Notes: generated by a model from the sequence alone, not told the origin. DNA of 64,000 nucleotides from Imbricaverruca yamaguchii (GCA_034440575.1 JAOTOL010001605.1:2046501-2110500); one strand, 5' to 3'; positions 46,301 through 56,514 are shown, counted from the stretch's first letter. Program-made: numbers and translations.

Positions 46301-48473
46301 ATCACCTGTGTTAGTGACTGTAGTTCCTGCCTGCGTTCTTGCATCGATGTAGGCCACGGCGGCTGGGACGAGGGTGGCACAGCCTCGTGCGCTGCAGGGA
46401 TGGCCACGCGAGTGGCGCATTTCGTGTCCTCGTCTGCGCTCTGTGATTCGCCTCTCGCAGAGTACTGCTAGCTTGCTGCGTCAGTGTCTCCGGTGTATTC
46501 GGGTTGTGTACAATGAATGTCTACGTCGTGATTACCCAAATGGTGACGGTAAGTGTTGGTATTGATAGTTTTGCTTCACCAGTAAAGGTAGTCGATGCGC
46601 CCCAAAGCCCCAATGATTAACTAGCTTCACCAGTGAAGGGGGCTTCCCTTCGTGTGCTTGGTATGGTCCTGCTGCCAATAGGCTGTGCAATGTATCTGAA
46701 AAGTAAATAACATAGACCTTTCGTTTTAGAGCTAACTCATGGCACCAGATGTAGGTCTCTCGCATGTATTGTGACATGAAGTAGATATGACTGTGATGCT
46801 ACTTCGTTGCAATATTCGGTGCTGCTTTGTGCAAAGAGTGGCTATAATATGGAGACTTCGTGCCTGAAGAGGTGCGTCTGTAGTGGACCCCATTCAAGGA
46901 GAGGCTCCATTGTACACATGCACTATTCCACATGTCTGCCTGGCAAAGAGAGAAATGTCTGTTTCAGTTCTTGCGAAAGCTGAACCGCCAAGAGCGGGTG
47001 ATTGAGGAGGTGAAGCTAGTACTGAAGCCGTACTACCACAAGAAGACAGTCACAAAGGCTCAATATAAAGAGATTCTGCGCAAATCAGTGCCCAAGGTAA
47101 AGCCAGATATGGTTCCAGTGTTGCGCTTGTGTTGTGTTTGGGCTGATGGTCAGAGTCCCTAACGCAGGGCCGGCGTGGGCATATGAGGAGGTGCTGATCG
47201 TGTTCATGTTGTTTCCACGTCAGCAGTGTTCATGTTGGTTCCAGCGAGTGAGGTGCGGTGTAGGTGCTGATGCTGTGTTGGCGCTATGTGTGTGGAGCTG
47301 ACTTCATTCCCGTTCGGTGGATGTTGTCCCCATCGAACCCAGCCGCGGTACAGAAATGGACAGACGTTTAATAGTGATTCCAAGGGGTTCAGACAAGGCG
47401 CCACCTAGGTCGGCTAGGGATGGCAGACACCTAGGGATGGGAGGAGAGAGAGGAGATTCGCCTCCCCTCCCCCTTGCCTTCTGTCAAGGAGTGAAAGTCT
47501 GGTTTCGCCCTCTCCCTCCACCCGAGCTCTCGGCAGACACCGCAAACAGCTAATCCACTTCAGGATTCCGCCGGGACCCAAGACGAGGCACTGCGTTGCT
47601 GAGGGAGGCCCCTTGGCTGCAAGATGATGCATCCAGAAAATCTAGATCTAAGACATCCAGATCAAATCCCGAAAGTCTCATAAGGCCGTGCAGTGGGCTT
47701 CTGATGCGAAATAGGGCGTTCGGAAATGAATAGAGAGGACCCAAAAATTGAAGTGAGACCATCATGGTGCAGGAAACCCCTAATATGAAAGAGAATGCCT
47801 AGGATCCAGGGGAGGCTCGAAATCCATAGAAGACCGACCATTGGGACGGTGCAGGAAACCCTTAATATGAGTCAGGAGTCTCCCGAATTCAAGAGAAGTC
47901 ACAAGGCCGATAGATGCCCTAGCAAATGAACGAGGTGTCTTAGGACTGTACGCGATACACATAGTTGGAAAGAGGAGCCCATGGGACGAAATATGAGACC
48001 TTGAAGACGGATAACGGCCCCCTTGAAGTAAGAGGGCGCCCCTAAAACGGTACTACAGGTGGTGCGACATGGAAATGATAAGAAGCGTCCGGTTTAATAG
48101 GTTTCATATTGAGCAACTTCGGTGTTTCATATTAAGCTACTTCGGTGTTCGGTGTTACATATTAAGGTACTTCGGTGTTCGGTGTTACATATTGAGCTAC
48201 TTCGGTGTTCGGTGTTACATATTAAGCTACTTCGGTGTTCTGTGTGAGCCAGCTGTGTTGCCTCACGCGTGTTGCCAGAGATCAGTGTGTGGCGCCGGAG
48301 GCACTTGACACACCCTCCCTCCGCAGATCTGTCACAGTAAGTCGGGCGAGATCAACCCAAAGAAGATTCACTCACTCATCATCAGCTATGTGAAAAAGTG
48401 CAAATACGACAACAAAAAGCACGGAGTGACTGCGCCGAACTCTAGCGTGACACCAGTCAAGACGAAGGTGTGA
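34226..48473 (+). CDS. SCAF11-like: SCAF11/SCAF1/PHRF1-family RING and SR-rich CTD-associated protein (whole gene, 8 coding exons)
   Basis: Large nuclear protein of the family linking the RNA polymerase II CTD to splicing. Exons: 34226-34319, 35663-35823, 36688-36879, 37820-42839, 43834-44689, 45279-45388, 46968-47096, 48327-48473; all junctions are GT/AG and phases match. About 2,236 residues if two single-base breaks in exon 4 are allowed for. Order: acidic N-terminus; RING about 53-93; Ser/Pro-rich acidic region with repeated EEGEI motifs; RYDVRKVI block; RS domain; YDPFEPT motif; 14 ten-residue repeats; SPYSPDSP block; C-terminal domain from [14 protein letters not shown] to [13 protein letters not shown]. 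The RING with [10 protein letters not shown] is closest to SCAF11 as I know the family; YDPF, EEGEI and the C-terminus are shared with SCAF1 and PHRF1. No PHD finger was found, which argues against strict PHRF1 orthology. The start exon follows an acceptor, so there is an upstream 5' UTR exon not located here. Confidence 0.85.
34662..35730 (+). repeat. 69-bp minisatellite of duplicated splice acceptor plus RING-exon start
   Basis: The core TTGTGTTGGCAG occurs 16 times; TTGGCAG begins at 34673, 34742, 34811, 34875, 34944, 34997, 35050, 35119, 35188, 35257, 35326, 35390, 35459, 35523, 35587 and 35656. Spacing is 69 bp normally, 64 where five bases are lost, 53 where sixteen are lost. Full units translate to [16 protein letters not shown] plus VVRQCDA, 23 residues. 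The last unit forms the 5' end of coding exon 2. Confidence 0.95.
35663..35823 (+). CDS. SCAF11-like: SCAF-family gene, coding exon 2 (first half of RING)
   Basis: Begins after TTGTGTTGGCAG and reads [20 protein letters not shown] then [20 protein letters not shown] and [14 protein letters not shown]. It supplies RING ligands CPIC, C71, H73 and C76; the sixth ligand position is H79 where relatives have Cys. It ends CAG|GTACAG at 35823, phase 0. The first 60 or so bases are the last unit of the upstream 69-bp repeat array. The next intron (35824-36687) holds a 14-bp pyrimidine array. Confidence 0.85.
36263..36570 (+). repeat. 14-bp pyrimidine minisatellite in RING intron
   Basis: About 20 units of CCCACTTCCTCTCT and shorter variants, entirely pyrimidine apart from the A of CAC, ending about 115 bp before the exon 3 acceptor. 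Confidence 0.95.
36688..36879 (+). CDS. SCAF11-like: SCAF-family gene, coding exon 3 (second half of RING)
   Basis: Acceptor GACGCAG ends at 36687; the exon opens [19 protein letters not shown], completing the RING with the Cys-Pro-x-Asp ending typical of SCAF11 and PHRF1, then [11 protein letters not shown] and a variable tail ending QHQLCAT. 64 codons, phase 0 at both ends, donor ACG|GTAATC. The following 940-bp intron holds a 36-bp tandem repeat (37386-37489). Confidence 0.75.
37386..37489 (+). repeat. 36-bp tandem repeat, 2.8 copies
   Basis: TGGATGTTATATGTGACCAA plus AAATACTATTCGGTGA repeated without change, so recently amplified. Confidence 0.95.
37820..42839 (+). CDS. SCAF11-like: SCAF-family gene, coding exon 4 (acidic, EEGEI and RS domains)
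   Basis: Five-kb exon starting after GTCACCAG ([11 protein letters not shown]) and ending GGCAGCGTG|GTTAGT. It is open in three successive frames: 37820 to about 38200, about 38200 to about 39950, then to the end, so one base appears to be missing in a GCG run (38181-38213) and another at about 39905-39975. Contents in order: [10 protein letters not shown]; acidic [19 protein letters not shown] (about 38320); Ser/Pro-rich region; [19 protein letters not shown] (about 40008); FEEGEI and [24 protein letters not shown] (about 40780); Lys-rich block; charged Arg-Asp repeats; [20 protein letters not shown] (about 41895); [23 protein letters not shown] (about 42590). The RS and EEGEI features point to a nuclear CTD/splicing-linked protein. 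The frame-0 reading continues to a stop at 42908 if not spliced. Confidence 0.78.
43834..44689 (+). CDS. SCAF11-like: SCAF-family gene, coding exon 5 (DTSRPPP repeats and SPYSP block)
   Basis: Acceptor TTCCCCAG ends at 43833; the exon reads [18 protein letters not shown], then about 14 copies of a ten-residue unit DTSRPPPxxK, an Ala-rich run, [30 protein letters not shown] and [11 protein letters not shown]. It ends CGCA|GTGAGT at 44689, phase 1. The repeats keep frame throughout, which supports coding. A 15-bp-TSD SINE sits in the next intron (44980-45129). Confidence 0.75.
43905..44316 (+). repeat. Coding 30-bp repeat (10 residues, about 14 units)
   Basis: Unit GACACGTCGCGACCACCGCC then six variable bases and AAG. 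Third positions and the two variable residues differ between units (GIN, IVK, VVK, SIK, SMK, NTK, GVK), while D-T-S-R-P-P-P is kept. Confidence 0.95.
44980..45129 (-). mobile_element. tRNA-derived SINE, family A, 5'-truncated, 15-bp target duplication
   Basis: Same body and AATAAACAAAC tail as the other copies, but it starts at GGGTACC within the tRNA head. Flanked by the identical 15-mer ATTGAAATGGTCGTT at 44965-44979 and 45130-45144. It lies in the intron between coding exons 5 and 6 of the SCAF-family gene, antisense to it. Confidence 0.95.
45279..45388 (+). CDS. SCAF11-like: SCAF-family gene, coding exon 6
   Basis: Acceptor CTCCGTCAG ends at 45278. Joined in phase 1 it reads [20 protein letters not shown] and [12 protein letters not shown], the conserved lead-in to the C-terminal domain. 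I place the donor at GAGAAG|GTACGC (45388) because VKEK continues directly into [11 protein letters not shown] of the next exon; a weaker choice is CAG|GTAAAG four codons earlier. The following intron contains a 35-bp SINE-tail insertion at 46589-46623. Confidence 0.75.
46589..46623 (+). mobile_element. 35-bp SINE-tail insertion with 16-bp target duplication
   Basis: TAGTCGATGCGCCCCAAAGC through AACTA matches the 3' end of family B copies at 49689 and 60340. It is flanked by GCTTCACCAGTAAAGG (46573-46588) and GCTTCACCAGTGAAGG (46624-46639). Confidence 0.8.
46968..47096 (+). CDS. SCAF11-like: SCAF-family gene, coding exon 7 (C-terminal domain)
   Basis: Acceptor CTGTTTCAG ends at 46967. 43 codons: [20 protein letters not shown] then [20 protein letters not shown] and VPK, phase 0 both ends, donor AAG|GTAAAG. 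This block is shared almost word for word by SCAF1, SCAF11 and PHRF1 and is the most secure identification in the gene. The next intron (47097-48326) has an 82-bp two-copy repeat and a 30-bp tandem array. Confidence 0.9.
47767..47930 (+). repeat. 82-bp direct repeat, two diverged copies
   Basis: GTGCAGGAAACCCCTAATAT at 47767 and its near copy at 47849, followed by similar A/G-rich sequence. Confidence 0.7.
48101..48241 (+). repeat. 30-bp tandem repeat in last SCAF-family intron
   Basis: About 4.5 copies of GGTGTTACATATTAAGCTAC plus TTCGGTGTTC, ending about 85 bp before the exon 8 acceptor. Confidence 0.93.
48327..48473 (+). CDS. SCAF11-like: SCAF-family gene, terminal coding exon 8
   Basis: Acceptor CTCCGCAG ends at 48326. 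Reads [20 protein letters not shown] then [13 protein letters not shown] and a short tail to TGA at 48471-48473. [10 protein letters not shown] with the following basic helix is the family's C-terminal end. No canonical AATAAA is seen close downstream. Confidence 0.9.
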   Translation: MCHSKSGEINPKKIHSLIISYVKKCKYDNKKHGVTAPNSSVTPVKTKV

Positions 48474-48778
48474 CGCACGTGACGACCCCGGCATGCCTGT
48501 CACGCCCGAGTGCTTTTTAATTAGTGCTATTTATATTGCGAATTTGTTACTAGATTTATCCGACTGTTGTGGTGTGCGGCCGGCGTCGGCCCCTGGCGCG
48601 GGCGGCGCCAGATGCCGGGGACGCCCGTCCTGGCGGTGGTGAGCAGCTCTGCAGGACTGCAGCCTGACGTGCAGCCCGGCGCCCAGCCGACCCCGGCGGC
48701 GGCACCGCGGCCTGTGTCCGGCCCCCGCCTCCCGCCGGCACTGGCGGTGACCCGCCATGGCAAAGGAATACAGCGTTG

Positions 48779-48953
48779 TACAAATGGTGTGTTGGACATG
48801 GCTGGGCAGCGCGGCACCCATCAACATGGTGTGTTGACCATGGTCCGGCAGGGTGGCGCCTGTCTAAATGGTGTGTTGAACATGGTTCGACAGGGCGGCA
48901 CCTGGCGGAATGGTGTGTTGAACATTGATGGGCAGCGCGACACCTGTGAGAAT
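48779..48953 (+). repeat. 42-bp tandem repeat, about 4 copies
   Basis: AATGGTGTGTTGAACATGG followed by a variable CGGCAGGGCGGCACCTG-like part. It lies 300 bp after the SCAF-family stop codon, probably in its 3' UTR or just beyond. Confidence 0.9.
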
Positions 48954-49039
48954 GCTCCGTGTTGCTCTCACTGAAACCTTCCCGGCGTTTCCTATCTATA
49001 TTTTATATCTATCTATCTAGCAAGCTATATATCTCTATT

Positions 49040-49340
<301 letters not shown>

Positions 49341-49688
49341 CACTCACTTTACCTCTATCCCTGTTTCTGTCGCTTTCTTTTATCCTGTCTTTCTATCTTG
49401 TAACTTTGCCGGGGGGGATGAGATCACCTTGGTGCTTGGAACGTTTGTCGGATATGCATTTAGGAATCGAGCGAGCATGCGTCGGCTCGCGTTTTGGAAA
49501 AATGGATGCCGCCGTGTGACCAAAGGGTTTTATGCATCCTCTCGAAAATATTTGATGATTATGCTCTGCGACTGCGGATGAAGGGCGTACTATTTTTATT
49601 TGCATGGAATTGGGTGAGTAATCGTCGCCATGTGATTCAGTATGTCGCTCCACTAATATTACTTCTGTTCAGATCCAGCGAAGGTTGG

Positions 49689-49743
49689 GAATGGGCGCTG
49701 TATGACCGAAGCAGTCGATGCGCCCCTAAGCCCAAATAACCAA
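49689..49743 (+). mobile_element. 55-bp SINE-tail insertion, family B
   Basis: GCGCTGTATGACCGAAGCAG then TCGATGCGCCCC and a CCAAATAACCAAC tail. Flanked by CCAGCGAAGGTTGG (49675-49688) and CCAGCAAAGGTTGG (49744-49757), a 14-bp duplication with one mismatch. Confidence 0.82.
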
Positions 49744-50429
49744 CCAGCAAAGGTTGGATCCAGTGCAGTTGCTGCAAGACTGCAAATGTTTTGAAAAAAG
49801 ACGCCTCCCCTCACTCTACCCGGAGAAAATACAGGGAAAGAAGAGATTCAATCGTGTGAAGGTGTTTCTGTGGCATGCCAGCATTGCAAGAGGGTGGATG
49901 AATCACATTTAACATATTCTGTTTCCATCCGTCATTTTCTCGACTACTTTTCTTCAACCAGCTGGCTAACCTTAGCCTAGTCACGTCTGACGTCTGAAGT
50001 CATTGGAAAAGCAACGCGTTGTGAGGGCAATATGGGCTTCGCCCAATGGAGGTTTCGGGAGGAGTAGCGGGAATTTGCCCCCCCCCCCTCTCCCTCCCTC
50101 GATAGATGTGACTCCCCTTCGGCTGAAAAGAATGTCACCACTGCGGTCAATGAGTCATGACTAGTCCGCTCACCGAGTTAATTAACTTATGGCGTCCCTT
50201 TGGGTTGGAACGGCGCTCCTTGTCCGGAGAAATGGCGCCGCTCCAAGCCAAGTGCCCCCACCCCCCACGGTAGGAATTCCTGGATTCGCCACCGTCTGGG
50301 TTCGGGTTAGATCATCCTCGGTGTTTTGGAAATTGCACATCAAGGATATGGGCGCTGTTGGGAAATCATTCGCCTAAAGGCTTGTGTAGTATCTTCCTCG
50401 ACCGGGTCAAGCATTAGGTGATGATTTGC

Positions 50430-50745
50430 CACACCGGTAGCTCAGTTGGTAGGAGCGCTGGCCTGCACTGGTCTCCCCTGTACTGGCAACACAGGGTTCG
50501 AGTCACTTCGCGCGCTCGCATTTAGCCCCCGGCCGGGAGTGTCAGTTGGCAGCTGGCCCGATAAGGCCGGGGACGAGCTACCGGGCGGCCGTGTCGGTGC
50601 ATTGGCGGCACGTTAAACTTTCGGTCTAAATTCTGCCGTTGAACTGGAGTTCATGGATCGGGTGGTTGGGCCAGGGTTCACGCAACAAGCTCTGCTTAGC
50701 AATAGAATCCTGGCTCCTCAAGCCACTCCGACAACTCGGATTAAT
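50430..50745 (+). mobile_element. tRNA-derived SINE, family C
   Basis: Head GGTAGCTCAGTTGGTAGGAG (A box) and GGGTTCGAGTC (B box), then GCGCTCGC, GGACGAGCTACCGGG and the GTTAAACTTTCGGTCTAA body, ending near a T-run. It is too long after the B box to be a tRNA. Only one copy in the window; the exact ends are uncertain. Confidence 0.7.
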
Positions 50746-51492
50746 TTTTTTTTAATGTTATAAGTCATTGAGAACTACAACAGCGTGGTGCTTCGAGGTA
50801 CCGCATGTCTCCACTTCATTTGAGGAATTGCTACCATGTGTTATGTGCTACATGCTTAATATGAAACCTCGAGCGTACTTTGACGAGCTTTCTCGAACCT
50901 CCATACCTGTTTTCATTGAAAGAAACATGGCCTTTTCATGTGGAGCAAATAATAGTTATCAAAATGGTGGCAATTGTGCTTTTCCCATCCATGTAAGAGG
51001 GCACCAATGACCCCAACCCGGAAGCGGCAGGTCATGGTGGTGCAATACTGGTACCGGACGGTTCTTCATCGGATAAAAAAAAACTTCATCATGGAGAGGA
51101 AATTGTTATCTCCCGCTCCAACCATGGCTGTGCTATCAGTGATCTAGTTGCCACCACCTGCGAAGTGCAACATGGTCATTGGTGATCCGTAATGCATTTG
51201 TTTGCATGCATTGTCGATGAGGATTTCCGATTGAGACACGAACAAAAAAAATCGGTAGATTCTTCATATGAAACTCCATCGGCGTAACTCAAAAGTTAGG
51301 TGACTCATTGTCCCATAGTTGGTGGAACTTCCGAATTTAGCACGTGCCAGGCATCTTTTTGGTCGACTATTTCTGGTCAACGCCATATAGGGACGTAGAA
51401 TCCAGTAAATGCCATTGCGGGCACCATGTCCCGATGAAGCCCCCCCTCCCTAAAAAATTTCGCGCGATCTATGGCAACTCGTTGGAAACTTT

Positions 51493-51524
51493 CACGGATA
51501 CATGATAATTATCATGTATCCGTG
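51493..51524. repeat. Perfect 32-bp palindrome, no loop
   Basis: CACGGATACATGATAA followed directly by its exact reverse complement. Confidence 0.97.
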
Positions 51525-52569
51525 TTGTTGTATATGTATATGTAACCAACATTCCCTGTTAACAATGGTCGTGGGTGCCGAGTTGCGTATTTTGTAGGGT
51601 CCTCGCTCTCACCAAATAATTTTGATTTTGGCACGGGCCATGGTCGTCCTACATGCCCCCTCTTCAACCCCAATCGCCTTCGAACTCGCCACTTCCTCCA
51701 TACAAGCATCAGTGGCGGATACAGAGGAAATGGGAATGGGTCATAAATATCCCCCACCACTAATTCAAAGGTGGTGGGCCAATCCGGCCGGGGATTCGCC
51801 CCTTCAGGAAGGCTTGAGTGTCCTTAAGTCCCCGTTGAATGGATTGCTTAGTAAAAAAAACTAATATGCCCTCGAGATACAGTAGTACAATGGATGTCAC
51901 CAGATAAAGTCGCTTGGTTTCAACGAGGATACGGACGTTTGATTGGAAGAATAGCTTCATGGGTCAAGGATCAGAAACATGCACATTCCTCTTCATTTTG
52001 GTAACTGATGCGTGTTGTTGCAAAAATGAATTTTAGAGCGGCTTTTACTCCATGAAATATTAGAAACATTGCATTTTGGGTTAAGTTGATTGCCTTGAGA
52101 GTCATGACATGAGCACTTTCAAATACCTACTGACATCATAATTTTATTTGGTGGTACCTGTATTTTCTGAAAATGTGAAACATGCGCATATAGTACAAAT
52201 ACGGCCAACAGCTATTTTACGGATGCTGGATGCAGCTGGGCGTAGCCGAAAGGGCTAATATTTTTCAGCGCGGAGTTGCTGTTATATTAAACTGGTGAAT
52301 ATCAGTGTCTGGTTTTAGCATCAAACAGGATTACGTCGTTCTGTCGGTTGAAAATTATCGAGTTGGACGCGCCAGGCAGGTAAATTGTGGGCATTAAAGT
52401 TCTTTGTACTGGTCACGTACCGGTATTGTATGGGTATCCGTATTGTATTGTAGACGTAGTGCCTATGTTTGCTTGCCTATCTACCTTGACCTGTTCACTG
52501 TGGCTGTGTTACCTATCATGTATTGAACATCGGCTAGTGAGGAAGACGTTTCAGGACATCAATATGGTT

Positions 52570-52601
52570 TCCTGTGGAACACCCAAGGGTGTTCCACAGG
52601 A
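52570..52601. repeat. Perfect hairpin, 15-bp arms, 2-nt loop
   Basis: TCCTGTGGAACACCC, AA, then the exact reverse complement. Confidence 0.97.
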
Positions 52602-53599
52602 GTATTCCAAGAGTATCCAAATCCAGCAGCAAACAGCTGCCATTAAATCAAATTGCTGTGAATGTTCATCCTTTATGTTTATGTGAGAAGTAAGCACAAT
52701 CATATTGGTGGGTCTCAAAAGGTTACATTTTTCATAAAGGTGTTTTGGGGATTTTGGGGGGAACACTATAAACATTTACGAATGTGATTTGGAAGACTTG
52801 ACCACTCGTTTTTTTCGGGAAATGCTTACTTTTCAATTTCAAAGATGATGTCATAGTCATGTCAGATTGGTGTGATGATATCATAGGTATAGCACTGAGG
52901 CTTCAATTGGCTAATGCTGCAAGTGGTTCACATAGCTTAATGAGATGGTCCAGGTGCATTTGGAACACATCACTTGTTGAGGTTTATTGTATTACTTGTA
53001 TTGCTTTATCTAACCACAGATTGATGAAGCACAAAACTTGCCACAGTTCCAGACAGGTTCCCTCAAGTAATGTCCCTTTATAGTCACTTGTTATGAACCC
53101 ACACTTCTCCTTACTCCTGGCAACACAAAATGTCCAGGTACACTTCCACCGATGTCTACTCTGCTGCAACCCGCAAGCTTTGGCACACTTAGGATAGCAA
53201 ACTCCAGTTGGAAGAGCCCTGGGGCATCTAAAAAGTATAAACATCACTTGTTATCCTGATAATAAAATTTAATTATGTCATATGGTACTGGGTCACAACC
53301 TGCACACACTGAAACCATTTTCACAATTTTGAGCAGATGCAGAAGTTATATTGATGAGTCAGCTTCTGCTGTGTCCTGTCTTGCCTCAAGACCTCCAACA
53401 AATACTATGAAGATGAATAATTAAATAGGAAAACATAACCTGACTTAACCTAACCAGTAAATTTGTCATAAAAGGTGTTTTGGGAATTTTTAGCCCTAAA
53501 AAGCTGACACAATCACACACACTGTTTCACATCATCACATCATCTTATAGATGGTGCTTTTCCAAATCAATTCATTGACATGGTAGGTACCTACTTGTG

Positions 53600-53905
53600 A
53601 TATTTGGTAAATTTGTGGTTAAATGTGTTTGATGAATTCCTGTTATCTATCTTTCCAATGCAATATTTATGAATGTGACAAAGATGATCTGACTGCTCAC
53701 TTTCTATGCAAATGCTTATTTTTCATGTGAGCAAAATCAGACAAAAATGGGTTTTGAGCTAGGCAACATGGTAAATTTGTATTTTGATATGTTTTGTGAA
53801 TTCTTATAATTACCTTTCCAATGAAATACTTATGAATGTTACTAAGATAATGGACCACTCACTTTCTGTGCAAATGCTTACTTTACAGGTTGTGATCAAA
53901 ATGAT
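53600..53905 (+). repeat. 163-bp tandem repeat, two copies
   Basis: TTTCCAATGCAATATTTATG (53653) recurs as TTTCCAATGAAATACTTATG 163 bp later; both are followed by TGACTGCTCACTTTCT / GGACCACTCACTTTCT and GCAAATGCTTA. A weaker third copy lies at 52730-52850. Confidence 0.8.
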
Positions 53906-54089
53906 ACATAAAAAGGTTTTGTGTTGGGTGGAATAGCATTACAAAAAAAGCAACATGACCTAACCTAACCTAGCCCCCCCCCCTTTGGATAATTAAACAA
54001 AAAAAGATAAAAATATGAAACAATTTCAATTCTTACATTTGTCCAAATAATAAATGTAACCAAACATTAGCTGATACTTTGAAAAAGAT

Positions 54090-54530
54090 ATAGATATGCT
54101 AGAAAGAGTGTAGTGCAAAGCCACTAATTAGACTCAGTGGAAAAGATAACTTAGCATATGGGGAAAGACTTATGGCATCAAATACATACTCACACTCAAG
54201 TATAAGAGATTAAGGGATGATGAGCATGGACACAAAATGACCAATGCTGTCAACATGCCCTTAAGCACAAATCTGCCACCAAGGTGTGATATGATTGAAA
54301 TGTATAAAATGATTAAGAGTAAAATCAGGTCCATATGAATGATGCCCTTTTATTTACTCACATATGGGTCATCAATTCAGGTTAAACAAAGCAAGGTATA
54401 GGACAGTTAAGCAACAACAGTCAAAGGATTGTTGGTCAGTGGAATAGCCTGCTTGCTCATGTTGTGGGGAATCCCTCATTTAATCTATTTAAAAAAAGGG
54501 TTGACATCATATGAATCAATTCAAGGTCTC
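54090..54530 (+). pseudogene. CR1-like LINE 3' relic
   Basis: With several frame changes the plus strand reads LERVQCKATK, EMYKMIKSK and a late VVGNPSFNLFKKRVD, the tail of CR1-like proteins after the RT domain. No RT domain remains here. Confidence 0.65.
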
Positions 54531-55024
54531 ATTTATGCATGAGGAAAATGTGAAGCCAGTATTTCAGCATGTCATGATATATATTGGCACATACCTACCT
54601 CAGTAGATGCCTAGTATAGGTATCTAATCAGAACCTGGGAACCACCTTACATACCTGCATTCACATTATGTTCAACATGCTGTTTCTGTTTCAAGATCTG
54701 TTCCACTGGCAATCTCATCCTGTTTGCAATTTCACAAAGCTCTACTTGTGTATTTCAGTCACTATAATCCTATCTGAGGATCCATATAATTTTTTACCAA
54801 TTACAGTTTGTCATCTATTTCTCATGACTTGCCACTCATTTCTTTTTGCCATCCCATTTGTTTACATTCAACTCTTGTTTCAGTTCTCTTTTCTTTTCTT
54901 CTCATTTGTACCCATCTCTCATGTTTTTTTCAGGGAATATGTGATGTACTCCTTTAAACATGCATGTGGTGTGCTTATATGCCTTCCATATACATTTGTG
55001 TAGGCATGTGTAGCAAGCCCCATG

Positions 55025-55195
55025 TGTGGGGATGAGTAGCCTAGGGGTAAGTTGCTTGTTTCATGATCAAAAGGTTGTGGGTTCTGGCTTCACCTGTTGC
55101 TACTTTTCGCCCGCTACCAATCGGCGTGAGAGATTGGCGACGCTACATGACTCAACGGTCGATGTGTCATAAAACCAATAACCAACCAACCAAGC
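55025..55195 (+). mobile_element. tRNA-derived SINE, family B
   Basis: Head GGGATGAGTAGCCTAGGGGT, B box GGTTGTGGGTTC, body CGGCGTGAGAGATTGGCGAC then GCTACATGACTCA, tail AATAACCAACCAACC. It shares body with 56305-56605 and tail with 46589, 49689 and 60340. Confidence 0.75.
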
Positions 55196-56304
55196 TGCAT
55201 GTGTGTGTAGGTATGTGTATGTGTTTTGTGCTTGTGTGCCTGAAGGTGGGTGTGTGTGTGTGTGCATAAATGCTTGGATGTATTAGTCCTCTCACAATTT
55301 GCTTTGTGGAACTATTTTTCCCTTGCACCTGGGCTGGGATGGTGCATGGACATGGACACTGGGGGTGCTCAGGTGCCTTTTTTATAGGTGTTAGCTTGGT
55401 CACTGTGCTGTTATTTGTCTGGATATGACAGCATATATATGGCTTTATTTATAGTTCATCAACCTTTATCCCCATTTTCTCCAGCATTTTTTTCCCTGTC
55501 CCATTTTGGTTTTATAGCAGTGATTGCTGTGCAATTTTGTTTTCTGCATCATTTTTGTTCCGTTACTTTTTCCACCCATTTGTGTCAAAGTGAATGGGTG
55601 TGTTTGCTGCAGAGACAGGGGAAGGTGCACTCCTGATCACTAATTATGAAGTGGTGGCCTTACCTGGGATGAATTGATAAATAGTGGTAGAATTAAACCT
55701 TCCAGTAGATGGCAGGAATATATTGTTCCAGCGAGCATTATGCATGTTCACTGTGGATACTAAAATTCCAAAGTTGCTCTGGATACCAAAATCTGGGACA
55801 GTGATGTTTCCATTCTTGTCCCATAGGATCCAGCCACAGCATAGTGCCCAAATCTCCTCCCTTCCGCAAGGATTTCTGCTTCTTCCAAACTAATTAATCT
55901 GAAACTCCATTGCTGGGAAGTGCATTGTGGTACATGCAGATGTCTGTGTTTATGAAATATTTCACATCTGTGATTTCACATGCATGATGCTGGGAGATTG
56001 CACTAGATTGTTTACCTTATAAGTAATGGGCAGTATGGTGTGGTGGGATTAGCAATAGGCAATCCATGTCTGCAACATTGATCACAGTGACATCTGGGGG
56101 GGGGGGTAGGGATTTCTCTTGTAGATGTTTGAGTAACTACTAGGTCTCCTTGCAGCAGCAGATCTTATGTTCAGTAGGTCCGGTTGCATCAGTTGCGGAC
56201 ACCACCAGGCTTTGTGTTGCAGGATGAGTCATCTGCTAGCGGCTCCGATCAAGGTGTATTTTTTACCGGAGCTTGTTTGATTTCACGGAAGGATAATTAT
56301 TCCC

Positions 56305-56448
56305 AGTGGCTCGGTGGATTAGATTAGACAGCCGGCTTTCACCGGTATGCCCTTTACGGCAGGGCGCAGTTTTCGGTGACTCAGTCTGCAGGGCGTTCGA
56401 CTTGATCGTAAGACAGTGGGTTCGAATCTCGCAGCCGGCGTACTATCG

Positions 56449-56514
<66 letters not shown>

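Noticed and set aside
53440..53985. CCTAACCTAACC words suggesting arthropod telomere repeat (TTAGG)n
   Set aside because: Only two to three units at each place, in the middle of ordinary spacer.
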